From positions 1,646,650 to 1,710,649 of the forward strand of contig NZ_JAIOTY010000001.1 in assembly GCF_019931275.1 (NCBI RefSeq): 64,000 bases of DNA, read 5' to 3'. The notes under the pieces were generated by a model, which saw nothing but the letters and a program-made list of their open reading frames with translations, was not told the origin of the DNA and ran no database searches. Made by a program: the position numbers and the translations under genes. The stretch is from Nitratidesulfovibrio sp. SRB-5 (GTDB lineage: Bacteria; Desulfobacterota; Desulfovibrionia; Desulfovibrionales; Desulfovibrionaceae). Positions 35,313 to 44,508 of the stretch are shown piece after piece (the first letter of the stretch is position 1; every line of letters begins with the position of its first letter).

Positions 35313-37961
35313 CTATCTGATGACCATGCGCGGCTTGCTGCCGTCGGATGGGCCGATGATGCCGTCGTGTTCCATTTGCTCCACGTAGCGCGCCGCCCGG
35401 TTGAACCCGATGCGGAAGCGCCGCTGGATCTGCGAGATGGAGGCCTTGCCCTGTCCGATGACGAATTCCACGGCCTCGGCGTACATGGGGTCGTCGGAAA
35501 GGTCGCCCCCGCCGTTGCCGTTGGCGCCGTCACCCGTGCCGTCGTTACCCCAGTCGGCAAAGTCCACCGTGTAGTTGGGGGCCTGCTGGCGCTTCCAGAA
35601 CTCCACCACGGAGGCCACGTCGTCGTCGCCCACGAAGGCGCCGTGCAGCCGCTGCAACTTGCCGCCGCTGGGCTTGAAGAGCATGTCCCCCTTGCCCAGC
35701 AGGTGTTCGGCGCCCACGGTGTCGAGAATGGTGCGCGAATCGTGCTTGGAGGTGACCTGGAACGAGATGCGGCACGGGAAGTTGGCCTTGATGAGGCCGG
35801 TGACCACGTCCACGCTGGGGCGCTGGGTGGCCAGGATCATGTGGATGCCCGCCGCGCGCGCCAGTTGGGCCAGGCGCACGATGCTGGTTTCCACTTCCTT
35901 GGCGGCGGTCAGCATGAGGTCGGCCAGTTCGTCGATGACGATGACCAGGTACGGCATGCGTTCCAGATCCGCCAGTTCCGCCGGCAGGTTCGCGCCAAGG
36001 TCGGCCAGCTTCTGGTTGTACCCGGCGATGTTGCGCACGGCCAGGCGCGCCATGGCCTGATAGCGGCGGTCCATCTCCTGCACGGCCCAGTCCAGGGCGT
36101 TCTTGGCCAGGGCCATTTCCGTTACCACGGGGTGCACCAGATGCGGCAGGTCGGCGTACACGGCAAGCTCGATGCGCTTGGGGTCCACCAGCAGCATCTG
36201 CACGTCTTCCGGGCGTGCCTTGTACAGGAAGCTGAGCAGGATGGAGTTCAGGCACACGCTCTTGCCCGCGCCGGTGGCGCCCGCCACCAGCAGGTGGGGC
36301 ATGCGGGCCAGGTCCGCCACGGTGGCGTTGCCCGCGATGTCCTTGCCGATGGCCATGGTGAGCATGGACGGGGCGGAACGGAAGGTCTCCGAGCCCAGCA
36401 GTTCCTTGAAGCACACGTTTTCGCGCGCCTCGTTGGGAATCTCGATGCCCACGGTGTCCGTGCCGGGGATGGGGGCCTGGATGCGCACGGCAATGGCCTT
36501 CAGCGCCAGCGCCAGGTCGTCGCTGAGGTTGGCGATGCGGCTCACCTTCACACCGGGGGCCGGGCGCACCTCGAACATGGTGACCACCGGGCCGGGGGTG
36601 ATGCGGGTCAGTTCGCCCTGCACGCCGAAGTCGGCCAGGCAGGTGATGACGCTCTGCCCCTTGGCCTCCAGTATCTGGCGGGCGGGCTTGGTGTCGCCGC
36701 CCGCCACGGAGTGCAGCAGGTCCAGGCCGGGCAGCTTGCTGCGCGCCTTGCGGGGGCGCGCGGGTTTGGCGGGCGCGGTCCCCTGCCCTTCACGGGCCGG
36801 GTCGTCGCCGAAGGCGCCTTCCAGCCAGGTGGGGCCAGCCTCGCCCGCCGCGTAGTCCACGAGGTCGTCGGCAAGGCCGTCGGGCAGCCCGTGGGGGGCA
36901 TCGCCCGCAAGGTCGTCCTCCAGCCCCATGGCTCCGGGGCCGAATTCGTTCCCGGCAAAGGGGTCGCCGACGCTGGCGGCTGCGTTGCCGCCGTCACGTC
37001 CGGTACGCACCGTGGCGCGACCGTTCGCACGGCCATTCGTCTGGGCGGCATCGTGCACGGCGTGGGCATAGGCGTCGTCGTCCTCCGGGTCCTGGGGCAC
37101 GTAAGGCGCGGGCACGGGCGTGGGCCCGTCGTCGCCGGGGCGGTACGGACGGGGTGTGCCCTGCACGCCGCGCCCGGCGGGCAGCGGCGCGGGGGTGACG
37201 TCCACCACCTGGCCCTGTTTGGGCCCGCGCTTGCGGTTCCACAGGAACTGGAACACGCCCAGGCCCGGCAGCTTCAGCCAGCGCGAAGCGCGCGCGGTGC
37301 TGGCTGCGGGGTCTGCGGGATTGGGCAGGCGCTCGTCGCCCCCCACGATCACCGGGCGGGCCGCGGCGGATTCCACCGCGTTGCGCGGCGCGGAAATTTC
37401 CAGCTTCGGGGCGGGCTTTGCCCTGGGCGTCAACCCTTCACGCAATCCTTCAAGGATGCGGCGGCCCATGGCCGACCAGGACAGCGCCAGCACCAGCTGG
37501 GCCGAGATCAGGAACAGGAACAGCCACACCAGCGCCGAGCCGCGCGGGCTGAAATAGCGTGCCGCGAAGTTGTGCAGGATGACGCCAAAGAAGCCGCCTC
37601 CGCCCACGTCGCCGATGGACAGGTTCCATCCCGCGCCCATGGTGGCCACGCAGGCGCCCAGCAGGATCAGCCCCAGCCAGCGCCACCACGGCACGTCGAA
37701 GGGAATGACCACGTAGCGCGCGCCGATGCCCATGAACCCGAAAGGCCACAGGAAGGCGGAAAAACCGAAGAGATCCACCAGGATGCCGCCGATGTACGAG
37801 CCGAACAGCCCCGCGCTGTTGCGCACCTGCGTGGCATTGCTGACCACGTGGTTCAGGCTGGGGTCGCGGGCGTCGAAGGTGGCAAGGCTGAGCAGCAGCA
37901 GCAGCCCCCAGAAGATGAGGAAGAGCCCGAAAAGTTCGCGGGCCAGTTTGTTGCCGTCCGT
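35313..37961 (-). CDS. ftsK: DNA translocase FtsK with apparent ACG start
   Basis: 882 residues from the proposed start. Four N-terminal membrane helices, a long Pro/Ala/Asp-rich linker (about 180-390), the alpha/beta RecA-like motor (Walker A 'VAGATGAGKS', Walker B 'LVIVIDELADLM', 'ILATQRPSVDVVTG') and a C-terminal gamma winged helix ('ISQIQRRFRIGFNRAARYVE'). FtsK pumps chromosome ends through the septum and activates XerCD. The first in-frame GTG (37847) would remove helix 1 and has no SD. An ACG at 37961 stands 8 nt after a perfect AGGAGG and yields 'TDGNKLARELFGLFLIFWG'. Confidence 0.93.
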   Translation of the reverse strand, partial: TDGNKLARELFGLFLIFWGLLLLLSLATFDARDPSLNHVVSNATQVRNSAGLFGSYIGGILVDLFGFSAFLWPFGFMGIGARYVVIPFDVPWWRWLGLILLGACVATMGAGWNLSIGDVGGGGFFGVILHNFAARYFSPRGSALVWLFLFLISAQLVLALSWSAMGRRILEGLREGLTPRAKPAPKLEISAPRNAVESAAARPVIVGGDERLPNPADPAASTARASRWLKLPGLGVFQFLWNRKRGPKQGQVVDVTPAPLPAGRGVQGTPRPYRPGDDGPTPVPAPYVPQDPEDDDAYAHAVHDAAQTNGRANGRATVRTGRDGGNAAASVGDPFAGNEFGPGAMGLEDDLAGDAPHGLPDGLADDLVDYAAGEAGPTWLEGAFGDDPAREGQGTAPAKPARPRKARSKLPGLDLLHSVAGGDTKPARQILEAKGQSVITCLADFGVQGELTRITPGPVVTMFEVRPAPGVKVSRIANLSDDLALALKAIAVRIQAPIPGTDTVGIEIPNEARENVCFKELLGSETFRSAPSMLTMAIGKDIAGNATVADLARMPHLLVAGATGAGKSVCLNSILLSFLYKARPEDVQMLLVDPKRIELAVYADLPHLVHPVVTEMALAKNALDWAVQEMDRRYQAMARLAVRNIAGYNQKLADLGANLPAELADLERMPYLVIVIDELADLMLTAAKEVETSIVRLAQLARAAGIHMILATQRPSVDVVTGLIKANFPCRISFQVTSKHDSRTILDTVGAEHLLGKGDMLFKPSGGKLQRLHGAFVGDDDVASVVEFWKRQQAPNYTVDFADWGNDGTGDGANGNGGGDLSDDPMYAEAVEFVIGQGKASISQIQRRFRIGFNRAARYVEQMEHDGIIGPSDGSKPRMVIR

Positions 37962-38031
37962 GGCGGCACCCTCCTGATGTCGCGGCCTGATTGTCGCGGA
38001 ATGCGTATTGGCGCGGGGCGGCCCGCAAGAA

Positions 38032-38062
38032 AAGGGATATGACCGTATCGGCCATATCCCTT
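38032..38062 (-). terminator. Terminator after efp
   Basis: AAGGGATATG (38032-38041) and CATATCCCTT (38053-38062) form a perfect 10-bp stem followed on the minus strand by TTCTTG. It lies 100 bp past the efp stop and just upstream of ftsK. Confidence 0.8.
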
Positions 38063-38161
38063 ACCGTACTCGTGGGTTTCCGTCCACACGGCCCCGCCGC
38101 ACCGGACTGGCGACCATGGCCGCCACCCGCCTCGGGCTGGGGGGCCGTGCGCGAAATCGGG

Positions 38162-38719
38162 CTATTCGCGGCCCAGGTAGTCGCGGGTGCGGGTATCGAC
38201 CTTCACGCGGTCGCCGATGTTCACGAAGATGGGCACGCCGATGACGATGCCGGTTTCCAGCGTGGCGGGCTTGGTCACGTTGCTCACGGTGTCGCCCTTG
38301 GCGCCGGGCTCGGTGTCGGTCACTTCCAGCACCAGGGACACGGGCAGGTCGATGTCCAGCGGCTTGCCGTTGTACAGCAGCACGCGCACCTGCTGGGCCT
38401 CCTTGAGGAAGCCGGCCTTGCCGTCGGTGGTATCTTCCGCGATGTGCAGCTGTTCGTAGGTGGTAAGGTCCATGAACACGAGGTCATCGCCTTCACGGTA
38501 CAGGTACTGCATTTCGCGGGTTTCCATGTCGGGTCGGCCCACCTTTTCGCCGGAGCGGAAGGTGTTGTCCATCATGCGGTCGTTCAGCAGGTTGCGCAGC
38601 TTGGTGCGCACCATGGCACCGCCCTTGCCGGGCTTGAAATGCTGGAACTCGACGATTTCGAAGGGCGTGCCGTCGATTTCGATCTTGAGACCCTTCCTGA
38701 AATCGGTGGTTGAATACAT
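38162..38719 (-). CDS. efp: Translation elongation factor P
   Basis: 185-residue three-domain EF-P that relieves ribosome stalling at polyproline. The tip of domain I is 'FKPGKGGAM', where the central Lys (about residue 33) is the position modified in EF-P. '[20 protein letters not shown]' and the C-terminal '[20 protein letters not shown]' are characteristic. ATG 38719 follows GGAGGCTTC. Directly downstream of aroQ (37-nt gap), likely one operon. Modification genes are not in the window. Confidence 0.97.
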   Translation of the reverse strand: MYSTTDFRKGLKIEIDGTPFEIVEFQHFKPGKGGAMVRTKLRNLLNDRMMDNTFRSGEKVGRPDMETREMQYLYREGDDLVFMDLTTYEQLHIAEDTTDGKAGFLKEAQQVRVLLYNGKPLDIDLPVSLVLEVTDTEPGAKGDTVSNVTKPATLETGIVIGVPIFVNIGDRVKVDTRTRDYLGRE

Positions 38720-38756
38720 GAAGCCTCCGGAGTGATGTTCGTGGGGATATGCGGAA

Positions 38757-39236
38757 CTACACCGTTGTGACGGCGGGCTGCCGGGCATCCAGATGCAGCA
38801 CCAGCGCCTGCACGGCGAGCGCGTAGCTGGTAATGCCGAAGCCCGCCACCACGCCGATGACGTGGCGGCCGATGTAGCTCTTCTGGCGCAGCGGTTCGGA
38901 CCGCGCCAGCACGTTGCTGAGGTGCACCTCGACGCAGGGCAGCCCGATCCAGGCCAGGCAGTCGGCCAGGGCAAGGCTGGTGTGGGTGTAGGCGCCCGCG
39001 TTCAGCACCACGCCGTCCACGCCGTCGCGCCGGGCCTGTTCCAGCCGGTCGATGAGCGCGCCTTCGCCGTTGGACTGGAAAAACTCCAGTTCCACACCGC
39101 TGGCGCCAGCGCCCAGGACCTGACCGACCAGGCCGGGCACGGCATCCATGCCCACGCTGCCGTAAATGTCGGGCTGGCGCACGCCCAGAGCGCCCAGATT
39201 GGGGCCGTTCAGCACCAGTATGCGGTAGCGGGCCAT
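38757..39236 (-). CDS. aroQ: Type II 3-dehydroquinate dehydratase
   Basis: 159 residues, a type II dehydroquinase of the shikimate pathway. Visible: '[21 protein letters not shown]' including the catalytic Tyr loop, '[17 protein letters not shown]', '[19 protein letters not shown]' and '[21 protein letters not shown]'. ATG 39236 with AAAGGA upstream. First gene of aroQ-efp. Confidence 0.95.
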   Translation of the reverse strand: MARYRILVLNGPNLGALGVRQPDIYGSVGMDAVPGLVGQVLGAGASGVELEFFQSNGEGALIDRLEQARRDGVDGVVLNAGAYTHTSLALADCLAWIGLPCVEVHLSNVLARSEPLRQKSYIGRHVIGVVAGFGITSYALAVQALVLHLDARQPAVTTV

Positions 39237-39504
39237 GCGGCGTCCTTTGTGCGGTTGGCGGCGCGGGGCCGGTTGTTGGGAGCGTGGCCGGTTGCGGCGG
39301 AACGGGGATGGGCCGGACTGGACACCATGCGCCCGCATCGGGTAACAGGATATTTTTTCCCAACGGCGTCCTGTTGTCAACAATGAAGCCGCGCCGGACT
39401 TCATGCCCGGCGGCCGTTTTCGTTCCGCCCAACAGGCAGCCCGTCATGCCGCCCCATCGGGCCTACCCCCAGCCATACGGCGCTCTGCGCCACCGGATAC
39501 GATC

Positions 39505-40269
39505 ATGCAACCAGTGCTTGAACTTGAAGCCACCGTCTACACCCTGGAACAGATGCGCGCCTTCGACGCGCCGCAGATAGCCCTTGCCGGGCGCTCCAAC
39601 GTGGGCAAATCCTCGCTCGTCAACGCCCTGGCCCGCCGCAAGGCGCTGGCCAAGATCAGCGCCACCCCCGGCAAGACGCGTTCCATCAACTATTACCGCG
39701 TGAAGCCCGACGGCTTCTACGTGGTGGACCTGCCCGGCTACGGCTACGCCAAGTGCAGCAAGGAAGAACGCCAGAAGTGGGCGGAACTCATCGAGCGCTA
39801 CCTGAGCACCTGCCCTACCCTGAAGGCCCTGACCGTGCTGCTGGACAGCCGTCTGGACCCGCAGCAGCTGGACCTGGACCTGACCTCGTTCGCCCGCAAG
39901 AGCGGCATCACCCTGCTGCCTGTGCTGACCAAGGCCGACAAATGCTCCCAGCGCGAGCGCGCCGAGCGCCAGCGCCAGTGGCGCGACATCCTGGGGGGCA
40001 TTGCCCCGCTGGTGGTGTCCGCCAAGACGGGCATGGGCGTTGACAACCTGTGGGCATCGCTGCGCAAGGTGGTCACCGTGGGTGAGGTGCGGGGTTCCGC
40101 CCTGCTGGATCCCTTTGGCAGTGCCAAGCGCGACGTGCCGCTGGCGGACGCCGTGCCCCGGGATGGCTCGAAGGGTGGCCCCAAGGCTGATTCCCGGGGT
40201 ACCCCTGACGCAACTTCGGAAGGTCCGGCCCCGAGCCCTGATTCCGAACCCGGCGCAAACGGAGCATAA
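39505..40269 (+). CDS. engB: Ribosome biogenesis GTPase EngB (YsxC/YihA)
   Basis: 254-residue TRAFAC GTPase required for 50S assembly. G1 'GRSNVGKSS', G2 '[11 protein letters not shown]', G3 'DLPGYGYAK', G4 'TKADKC' and '[10 protein letters not shown]' as G5. A C-terminal extension of about 45 low-complexity residues ('[20 protein letters not shown]') exceeds the usual length near 200. The SD is weak (GGATA); an in-frame extension of 34 residues upstream has no better site. Divergent from aroQ. Confidence 0.93.
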   Translation: MQPVLELEATVYTLEQMRAFDAPQIALAGRSNVGKSSLVNALARRKALAKISATPGKTRSINYYRVKPDGFYVVDLPGYGYAKCSKEERQKWAELIERYLSTCPTLKALTVLLDSRLDPQQLDLDLTSFARKSGITLLPVLTKADKCSQRERAERQRQWRDILGGIAPLVVSAKTGMGVDNLWASLRKVVTVGEVRGSALLDPFGSAKRDVPLADAVPRDGSKGGPKADSRGTPDATSEGPAPSPDSEPGANGA

Positions 40270-40404
40270 GCCGCCGATCGGCGCTGGCTGCCCTGCCGTG
40301 CCGCACCCGCTCTGCACCCGGTCCGCACCCGGTCTGCACCCGATACGGGCCTGTTCCGGGCCTGTTCCGTTCAGGCCTGACCGTCCGCATCCCTCTTTGA
40401 AAGA

Positions 40405-40443
40405 AACGTCGCCCCGGCATGCCATGCATGCCGGGGCGACGTT
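40405..40443. terminator. Bidirectional terminator between engB and lptG
   Basis: A 17-bp near-perfect stem, AACGTCGCCCCGGCATG with its reverse complement, 39 bp in all, with T-rich flanks on both sides (TTTGAAAG / TTCGTTG). It lies between convergent engB and lptG. Confidence 0.8.
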
Positions 40444-40468
40444 CGTTGATGCGTTTTTCCGAACCGGA

Positions 40469-41554
40469 TCAATCTGCCTTGAAGCGCGGCTTCAGCACCC
40501 ATGCCAGCCGGAGCAGGGCCACGGCCAGAATCAGCGCGTTGGAGCCCCACGCGGCCAGCGGGGGCGAGACAATGCCCTTCTGGCCCAGCGTGCCGCCCAC
40601 GGTGAACATGGTGTAGAACAGAAAGGTGATGATCAGCGACAGGCCGATGCCCAGGTAGATGTTGTCGCGCCAGGTCACGATGGCGGCGGCCACGGTCGCC
40701 ATGACCACCAGCGAGGCGGCGTAGGCCAGCTTCATGTGCCAGGCGGTGCGCACGCCTTCGACGTTGGAGCCGGAAGCCGACAGCCGGTCGATGGCGTCGC
40801 CCAGCTGCCACAGGGGCAGGCGCGAGGGGTCGGCATTGCGCGCGGTGATCAGGAAGGCCTGCACGTCCTGCCGCAGCGGCAGGGTCAGGCTGTCGTGGCG
40901 GGTGCTGAGGTACCCGGATGGATCGAATTCGGTCACGCCGCGCAGTTCCCACTGCCGCTGCCCCGCCGTGAACGTTGCGGCGCGCACCACGCGCAGGATG
41001 GACAGCCCGTCGTCGGAAAGTTCGTAGGCGGCAAGGCCGCGCCCCGTGCCCTGTGCGGGCACCACCTCGGCCAGGCTGACCACGTAGGCCCCGTCGGTGA
41101 ACCACACGTTGCGCAGCGTGGCCGTGGCCTCGGTCTTGCCGCGCACGTCCTCGTTCCAGATGCGCGCGGCCTCCACCTCGCCGGAAACGCCCAGCACCTG
41201 AGAAAAACCCAGTTGCAGCCCGCCCCACACCAGGCCGCACAGCACCAGGACACGGGCAATCCGCCCCATGGAGATGCCCCCGGCCTGCAGGGCGATGAGT
41301 TCGCGCCCGCGCGACATCAGGCAGAGCTGGGACAAGGTGGCCAGCAGGAACACGGCGGGCAGGATCTGCGAGATGATCAGCGGCGTCTTGGCCACGAAGT
41401 ACCAGGCCGCCACTTTGAAGCTTACCCCGGCTTCAAGAAAGTCGTCCAGCCGGTCGAACAGGTCGGACAGGATGTACAGGCCGGTGCCGATGGCCAGGGT
41501 GGGCAGGATCAGCATCAGATTGTTGCGGAACAGGTAGCGGGCCAGCAGGCTCAT
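40469..41554 (-). CDS. lptG: LPS export permease LptG
   Basis: 361 residues of the LptF/LptG permease family with three membrane helices at each end and a periplasmic beta-jellyroll between. N-terminal 'LLARYLFRNNLMLILPTLAI', coupling-helix region 'LSQLCLMSRGRELIALQAGG' and C-terminal 'YLGIGLSLIITFLFYTMF'. With LptF and LptB it extracts LPS from the inner membrane. ATG 41554 overlaps the lptF stop (ATGA) and has AAGGAGG upstream. No lptB here; those ATPase genes are often separate. Confidence 0.92.
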   Translation of the reverse strand: MSLLARYLFRNNLMLILPTLAIGTGLYILSDLFDRLDDFLEAGVSFKVAAWYFVAKTPLIISQILPAVFLLATLSQLCLMSRGRELIALQAGGISMGRIARVLVLCGLVWGGLQLGFSQVLGVSGEVEAARIWNEDVRGKTEATATLRNVWFTDGAYVVSLAEVVPAQGTGRGLAAYELSDDGLSILRVVRAATFTAGQRQWELRGVTEFDPSGYLSTRHDSLTLPLRQDVQAFLITARNADPSRLPLWQLGDAIDRLSASGSNVEGVRTAWHMKLAYAASLVVMATVAAAIVTWRDNIYLGIGLSLIITFLFYTMFTVGGTLGQKGIVSPPLAAWGSNALILAVALLRLAWVLKPRFKAD

Positions 41555-42738
41555 GCTGCCTCCTTGCGGCGCAGCCGGGCCAGGCGACTGTGCGAGAACA
41601 GCCCGGACAGGGACGGGGCGCGCTCGCGCGCGGCCAGCCGCAACCCCCACAGCCCAGCGCCCAGAAAGAGCACGTTGGGCGTCCACAGGCCCACTTCCGG
41701 CGCAATGGTGCCCGCTTCGCCGGTGGTCAGCCCGAACGAGAGCAGGCTGTAGTAGACCAGGAACATCAGCAGGGCCAGCACCACGCCGAACTGGCGGTGC
41801 AGCCCCTCGAAGGCGCAGGCCAGCGGCATGGCGAACAGCCCCAGCACCAGGCAGGCCGCGGGAAACACCCAGCGCTTGTGCACTTCAACGGCCACCTTGC
41901 GCAGCAGCTTGTCGTCCACGTTGCCCTTGCCGTCGTCCAGCGGCAGCGCGCGCAGCTGTTCCCAGGAAAGCTCCTTGGGCTTGACCCTGCCGAGGTCCAG
42001 CCCCTTGAACATCAACCCCAGGTCGATGCGCACCACGTACTCCCCAAAGCCCAGCACGGAAACCTGCTGCCCTTCGGTCTTGTACAGGCGGCCATTTTGC
42101 AGGCGGAACAGCAGTTCGCCGCGCGCCTCGTCCGTGGCGATGGCCCCGGTGGGGGCCAGGATGGTCAGGGTGGAGTCCTCGCGCGAGCGGTCTTCGACGA
42201 TGACCTGCGACAGCCTGTTGTCCGCGGGGTCCACCTGTCGGGCGAACAGGGTCAGCCCCGGAATGTCCTTGTTGAACACCCCGGGCTGCACCACCACGCG
42301 GGCGCGGCTGTTGGCGATGTCCATGACCGTGGCGCGAAAGTTGGCCATGCCCCAGGCCAGCCCCTGCAACGAAATGCCCAGGGTCAGCAGGGTGCACAGC
42401 ACGCAGAACAGCAACGGCGCGGCCAGCATCTGGTACAGGCTGACGCCGCCCGCCTTGAGGGCGACGAGTTCGCGGTCGGTGCTCATGCGCAGAAAGGTCA
42501 GGAACACGCTGAGCATGCACGCCACCGGCACCACCAGCAGCATGAAGAACGGGGTCAGGTAGACGAACAGCAGCACCGCGTCGGCAAGGCCGAGGTCCAG
42601 CCCCAGAAAGAGTTCGCGCAGTTGCAGGCCCCGGCCTATGAGAACCAGGGTGAGCAGCGAGCCCAGGCAGAGCAGGAACAGGTGCAGCAGTTCGCCGAAC
42701 AGCTGGCGCTGCAGCAGGGTATTGAGACGGAGGGGCAG
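41551..42738 (-). CDS. lptF: LPS export permease LptF with apparent CTG start
   Basis: 395 residues from the proposed start. The first membrane helix lies in 'LNTLLQRQLFGELLHLFLLC' and beyond, then 'LTPFFMLLVVPVACMLSVFL', the coupling 'RMSTDRELVALKAGGVSL' and a jellyroll. In frame there is no ATG, GTG or TTG before helix 1; the first is GTG 42576, which would remove that helix. A CTG at 42738 stands 8 nt after AGGA and 4 nt after the stop of the upstream small gene. Partner of LptG, which it overlaps. Confidence 0.9.
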   Translation of the reverse strand: MPLRLNTLLQRQLFGELLHLFLLCLGSLLTLVLIGRGLQLRELFLGLDLGLADAVLLFVYLTPFFMLLVVPVACMLSVFLTFLRMSTDRELVALKAGGVSLYQMLAAPLLFCVLCTLLTLGISLQGLAWGMANFRATVMDIANSRARVVVQPGVFNKDIPGLTLFARQVDPADNRLSQVIVEDRSREDSTLTILAPTGAIATDEARGELLFRLQNGRLYKTEGQQVSVLGFGEYVVRIDLGLMFKGLDLGRVKPKELSWEQLRALPLDDGKGNVDDKLLRKVAVEVHKRWVFPAACLVLGLFAMPLACAFEGLHRQFGVVLALLMFLVYYSLLSFGLTTGEAGTIAPEVGLWTPNVLFLGAGLWGLRLAARERAPSLSGLFSHSRLARLRRKEAA

Positions 42739-42742
42739 AGGG

Positions 42743-42940
42743 CTATTCCTGTGGTTGGTCGGTGTGGCAGCCGCGGAACAGGTCGAGCAGCATTTCGGTT
42801 TCCATGGGGCCGAGGTTGAACCGGGCGCCCGCCTCGTCCATGAGATCGGCCAGGGGGCGGGACGGTTGCTCGGCCCGGTGTTCCGCCACCCAGGCGGCGG
42901 CGCGCTTCACCAGTTCGCTATGCGGAATGACGGTGGTCAT
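42743..42940 (-). CDS. 65-residue conserved-looking protein upstream of lptF
   Basis: A 65-residue soluble, probably helical protein ('IPHSELVKRAAAWVAEHRAE', 'LADLMDEAGARFNLGPMETE', 'MLLDLFRGC'). ATG 42940 follows GGGGGGAGC. Its stop is 4 nt from the lptF start, so the three genes form one operon and the protein may aid LPS export or its regulation. I do not recognise a family. Confidence 0.75.
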   Translation of the reverse strand: MTTVIPHSELVKRAAAWVAEHRAEQPSRPLADLMDEAGARFNLGPMETEMLLDLFRGCHTDQPQE

Positions 42941-43216
42941 GCTCCCCCCCATTGCGGGCTTGCGGAACGACGTGGTTGCGATGGCGGCCATGGCCGCTGC
43001 CCGAAGGCTTGCGGCCATTCGCGCGGCGTGGAATCTACATCAACCACGACGGGGTTGCAACTCGGGGCCCCATGCGGTATCCCCGCGCAATCCGGCGTAT
43101 GGGCCTTGCGCGATCCTGCGTGACCACACTGGTCACGTCCTGCCGTTCCCCGGCCCACGCGCGGCCGCCTTCTCCCTCCACCCCAGCCGCACGGCCGCCA
43201 AGGCCGAATACCATCC

Positions 43217-44014
43217 ATGCACGACATCTTCTCCGCCGTCCTGCTCGGCATCGTCGAAGGGTTGACAGAATTCCTGCCCGTGTCTTCAACCGGGCACCTG
43301 ATCATCACGGGCGACCTGCTGGGCTTTACCGGACCCAAGGCGGCCACCTTCGAGGTGGTCATCCAGCTCGGGGCCATACTGGCCGTGGTGGTGCTGTACT
43401 GGGACCGCTTCTGGGGCCTGCTGCGGCCAAAGCCGCACGTGCGCTTTGCCGGGATGCGCGGCATCGTGATGCTGGGCATCACCTCGCTGCCCGCCAGCCT
43501 GCTGGGTCTGGCGACGCATCATTACATCAAGGAAAACCTGTTCAGCCCGGCCACGGTGGCCCTGGCACTGGGCGTGGGCGCCGTGGCCATGCTGCTGGTG
43601 GAACGGCGCACGCATCGCCCCGTGTACATGGGCCTGGACGACATGACCCCCACGCTGGCGCTGGGCATCGGGCTGTTCCAGTGCCTGGCCCTGTGGCCTG
43701 GCTTTTCGCGCTCTGCCGCCACCATCATGGGCGGCATGCTGCTGGGCGCGCGGCGCGGCCTGGCCGCCGAATATTCGTTCATCGCGGCGGTGCCCATCAT
43801 GTTCGCGGCAACGGGCTATGATCTGCTGAAGAGCCATGCCCTGTTCACCATGGCCGACCTGCCCTTCTTCGCCACCGGTTTCGTTGTGTCGTTCCTGTCC
43901 GCGTGGGTTGCCGTGAAGGTGTTCATCGGCCTCATGGGCCGGGTGACCCTGGTGCCCTTTGCCTGGTACCGGCTGGCCGTGGCCCCGCTGGTGTTCTGGT
44001 TCATGGTCAACTGA
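43217..44014 (+). CDS. uppP: Undecaprenyl-diphosphatase (BacA/UppP)
   Basis: 265-residue polytopic membrane enzyme that dephosphorylates undecaprenyl pyrophosphate to recycle the peptidoglycan/LPS lipid carrier; overproduction gives bacitracin resistance. Conserved 'GIVEGLTEFLPVSSTGHLII' (catalytic Glu) and 'PGFSRSAATIMGGMLLGARR' (catalytic Arg/Ser). Divergent from the lptFG operon. SD is poor. Confidence 0.95.
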   Translation: MHDIFSAVLLGIVEGLTEFLPVSSTGHLIITGDLLGFTGPKAATFEVVIQLGAILAVVVLYWDRFWGLLRPKPHVRFAGMRGIVMLGITSLPASLLGLATHHYIKENLFSPATVALALGVGAVAMLLVERRTHRPVYMGLDDMTPTLALGIGLFQCLALWPGFSRSAATIMGGMLLGARRGLAAEYSFIAAVPIMFAATGYDLLKSHALFTMADLPFFATGFVVSFLSAWVAVKVFIGLMGRVTLVPFAWYRLAVAPLVFWFMVN

Positions 44015-44089
44015 CGCCGCGTGATGCGGACGCGACGCCGTGCCGGGCGTGGGTTGCGCGGACTTTTTCAAAAAGCCGCCAAAAAACGC

Positions 44090-44118
44090 TTGCCAAGGCA
44101 CCCCGTGTCCGGTAGAGA
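44090..44118 (+). promoter_or_regulatory. Putative tRNA-Met promoter
   Basis: TTGCCA (44090-44095), a 17-bp spacer and TAGAGA (44113-44118), about 46 bp before the tRNA. Confidence 0.6.
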
Positions 44119-44163
44119 AACCATCCGTCGCAACGGGAACGAGCCCCGAGCGGCATTGGACTT

Positions 44164-44240
44164 GGCAAGGTAGCTCAGTTGGTTAGAGCATGCGGTTCAT
44201 ACCCGCAGTGTCGGGGGTTCAAATCCCTCCCTTGCTACCA
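44164..44240 (+). tRNA. tRNA-Met(CAT)
   Basis: 77-nt tRNA with encoded CCA. Acceptor GGCAAGG pairs with CCTTGCT (G1-U72 wobble). Anticodon stem TGCGG/CCGCA encloses TTCATAC, anticodon CAT. A paired first position, rather than the C1-A72 mismatch of initiators, points to the elongator. tRNA-Ile(k2C) with the same CAT is less likely but not excluded by eye. Confidence 0.93.
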
Positions 44241-44248
44241 AGAACACG

Positions 44249-44276
44249 AAAGGCCCTGTGAGAGCAGGGCCTTTTT
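44249..44276 (+). terminator. Terminator after tRNA-Met
   Basis: AAAGGCCCTG-TGAGAG-CAGGGCCTTTTT, a 10-bp stem whose 3' arm continues into a T-run. Confidence 0.92.
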
Positions 44277-44508
44277 CGTTGTTTCCGCCACCCTCCTGTC
44301 TCGCCCTTTCCAGCCCAGTCTCCTTAGGTCCCGTTCGGTCTCGCCCTGCCCTGTTCCTGTCCCGTTCGGTCTCGTCTGGCCCCGGCTCCGCCTCGGCGTT
44401 GCTGCTGGCCTGTCCGGCGCATGCATGGAGTGTCCTGATGACGCACCATGCGCGCCGTGCTAGTCTGTTCCGCATCGGCAGCCACCTTCCCCCATGCCAG
44501 AAGGCACC

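Noticed and set aside
34851-38042. A 1063-codon open frame on the plus strand
   Set aside because: Antisense to ftsK and the lolA upstream region; composition typical of a shadow frame.
44164-44240. Initiator tRNA or tRNA-Ile(CAT)
   Set aside because: The first acceptor pair is a G-U wobble rather than the initiator C-A mismatch, and the anticodon loop TTCATAC fits elongator Met better than Ile.
44300-44395. Possible regulatory tandem repeat after tRNA-Met
   Set aside because: Only two spaced copies of GTCCCGTTCGGTCTCG; too little to call beyond the general repeat tendency.
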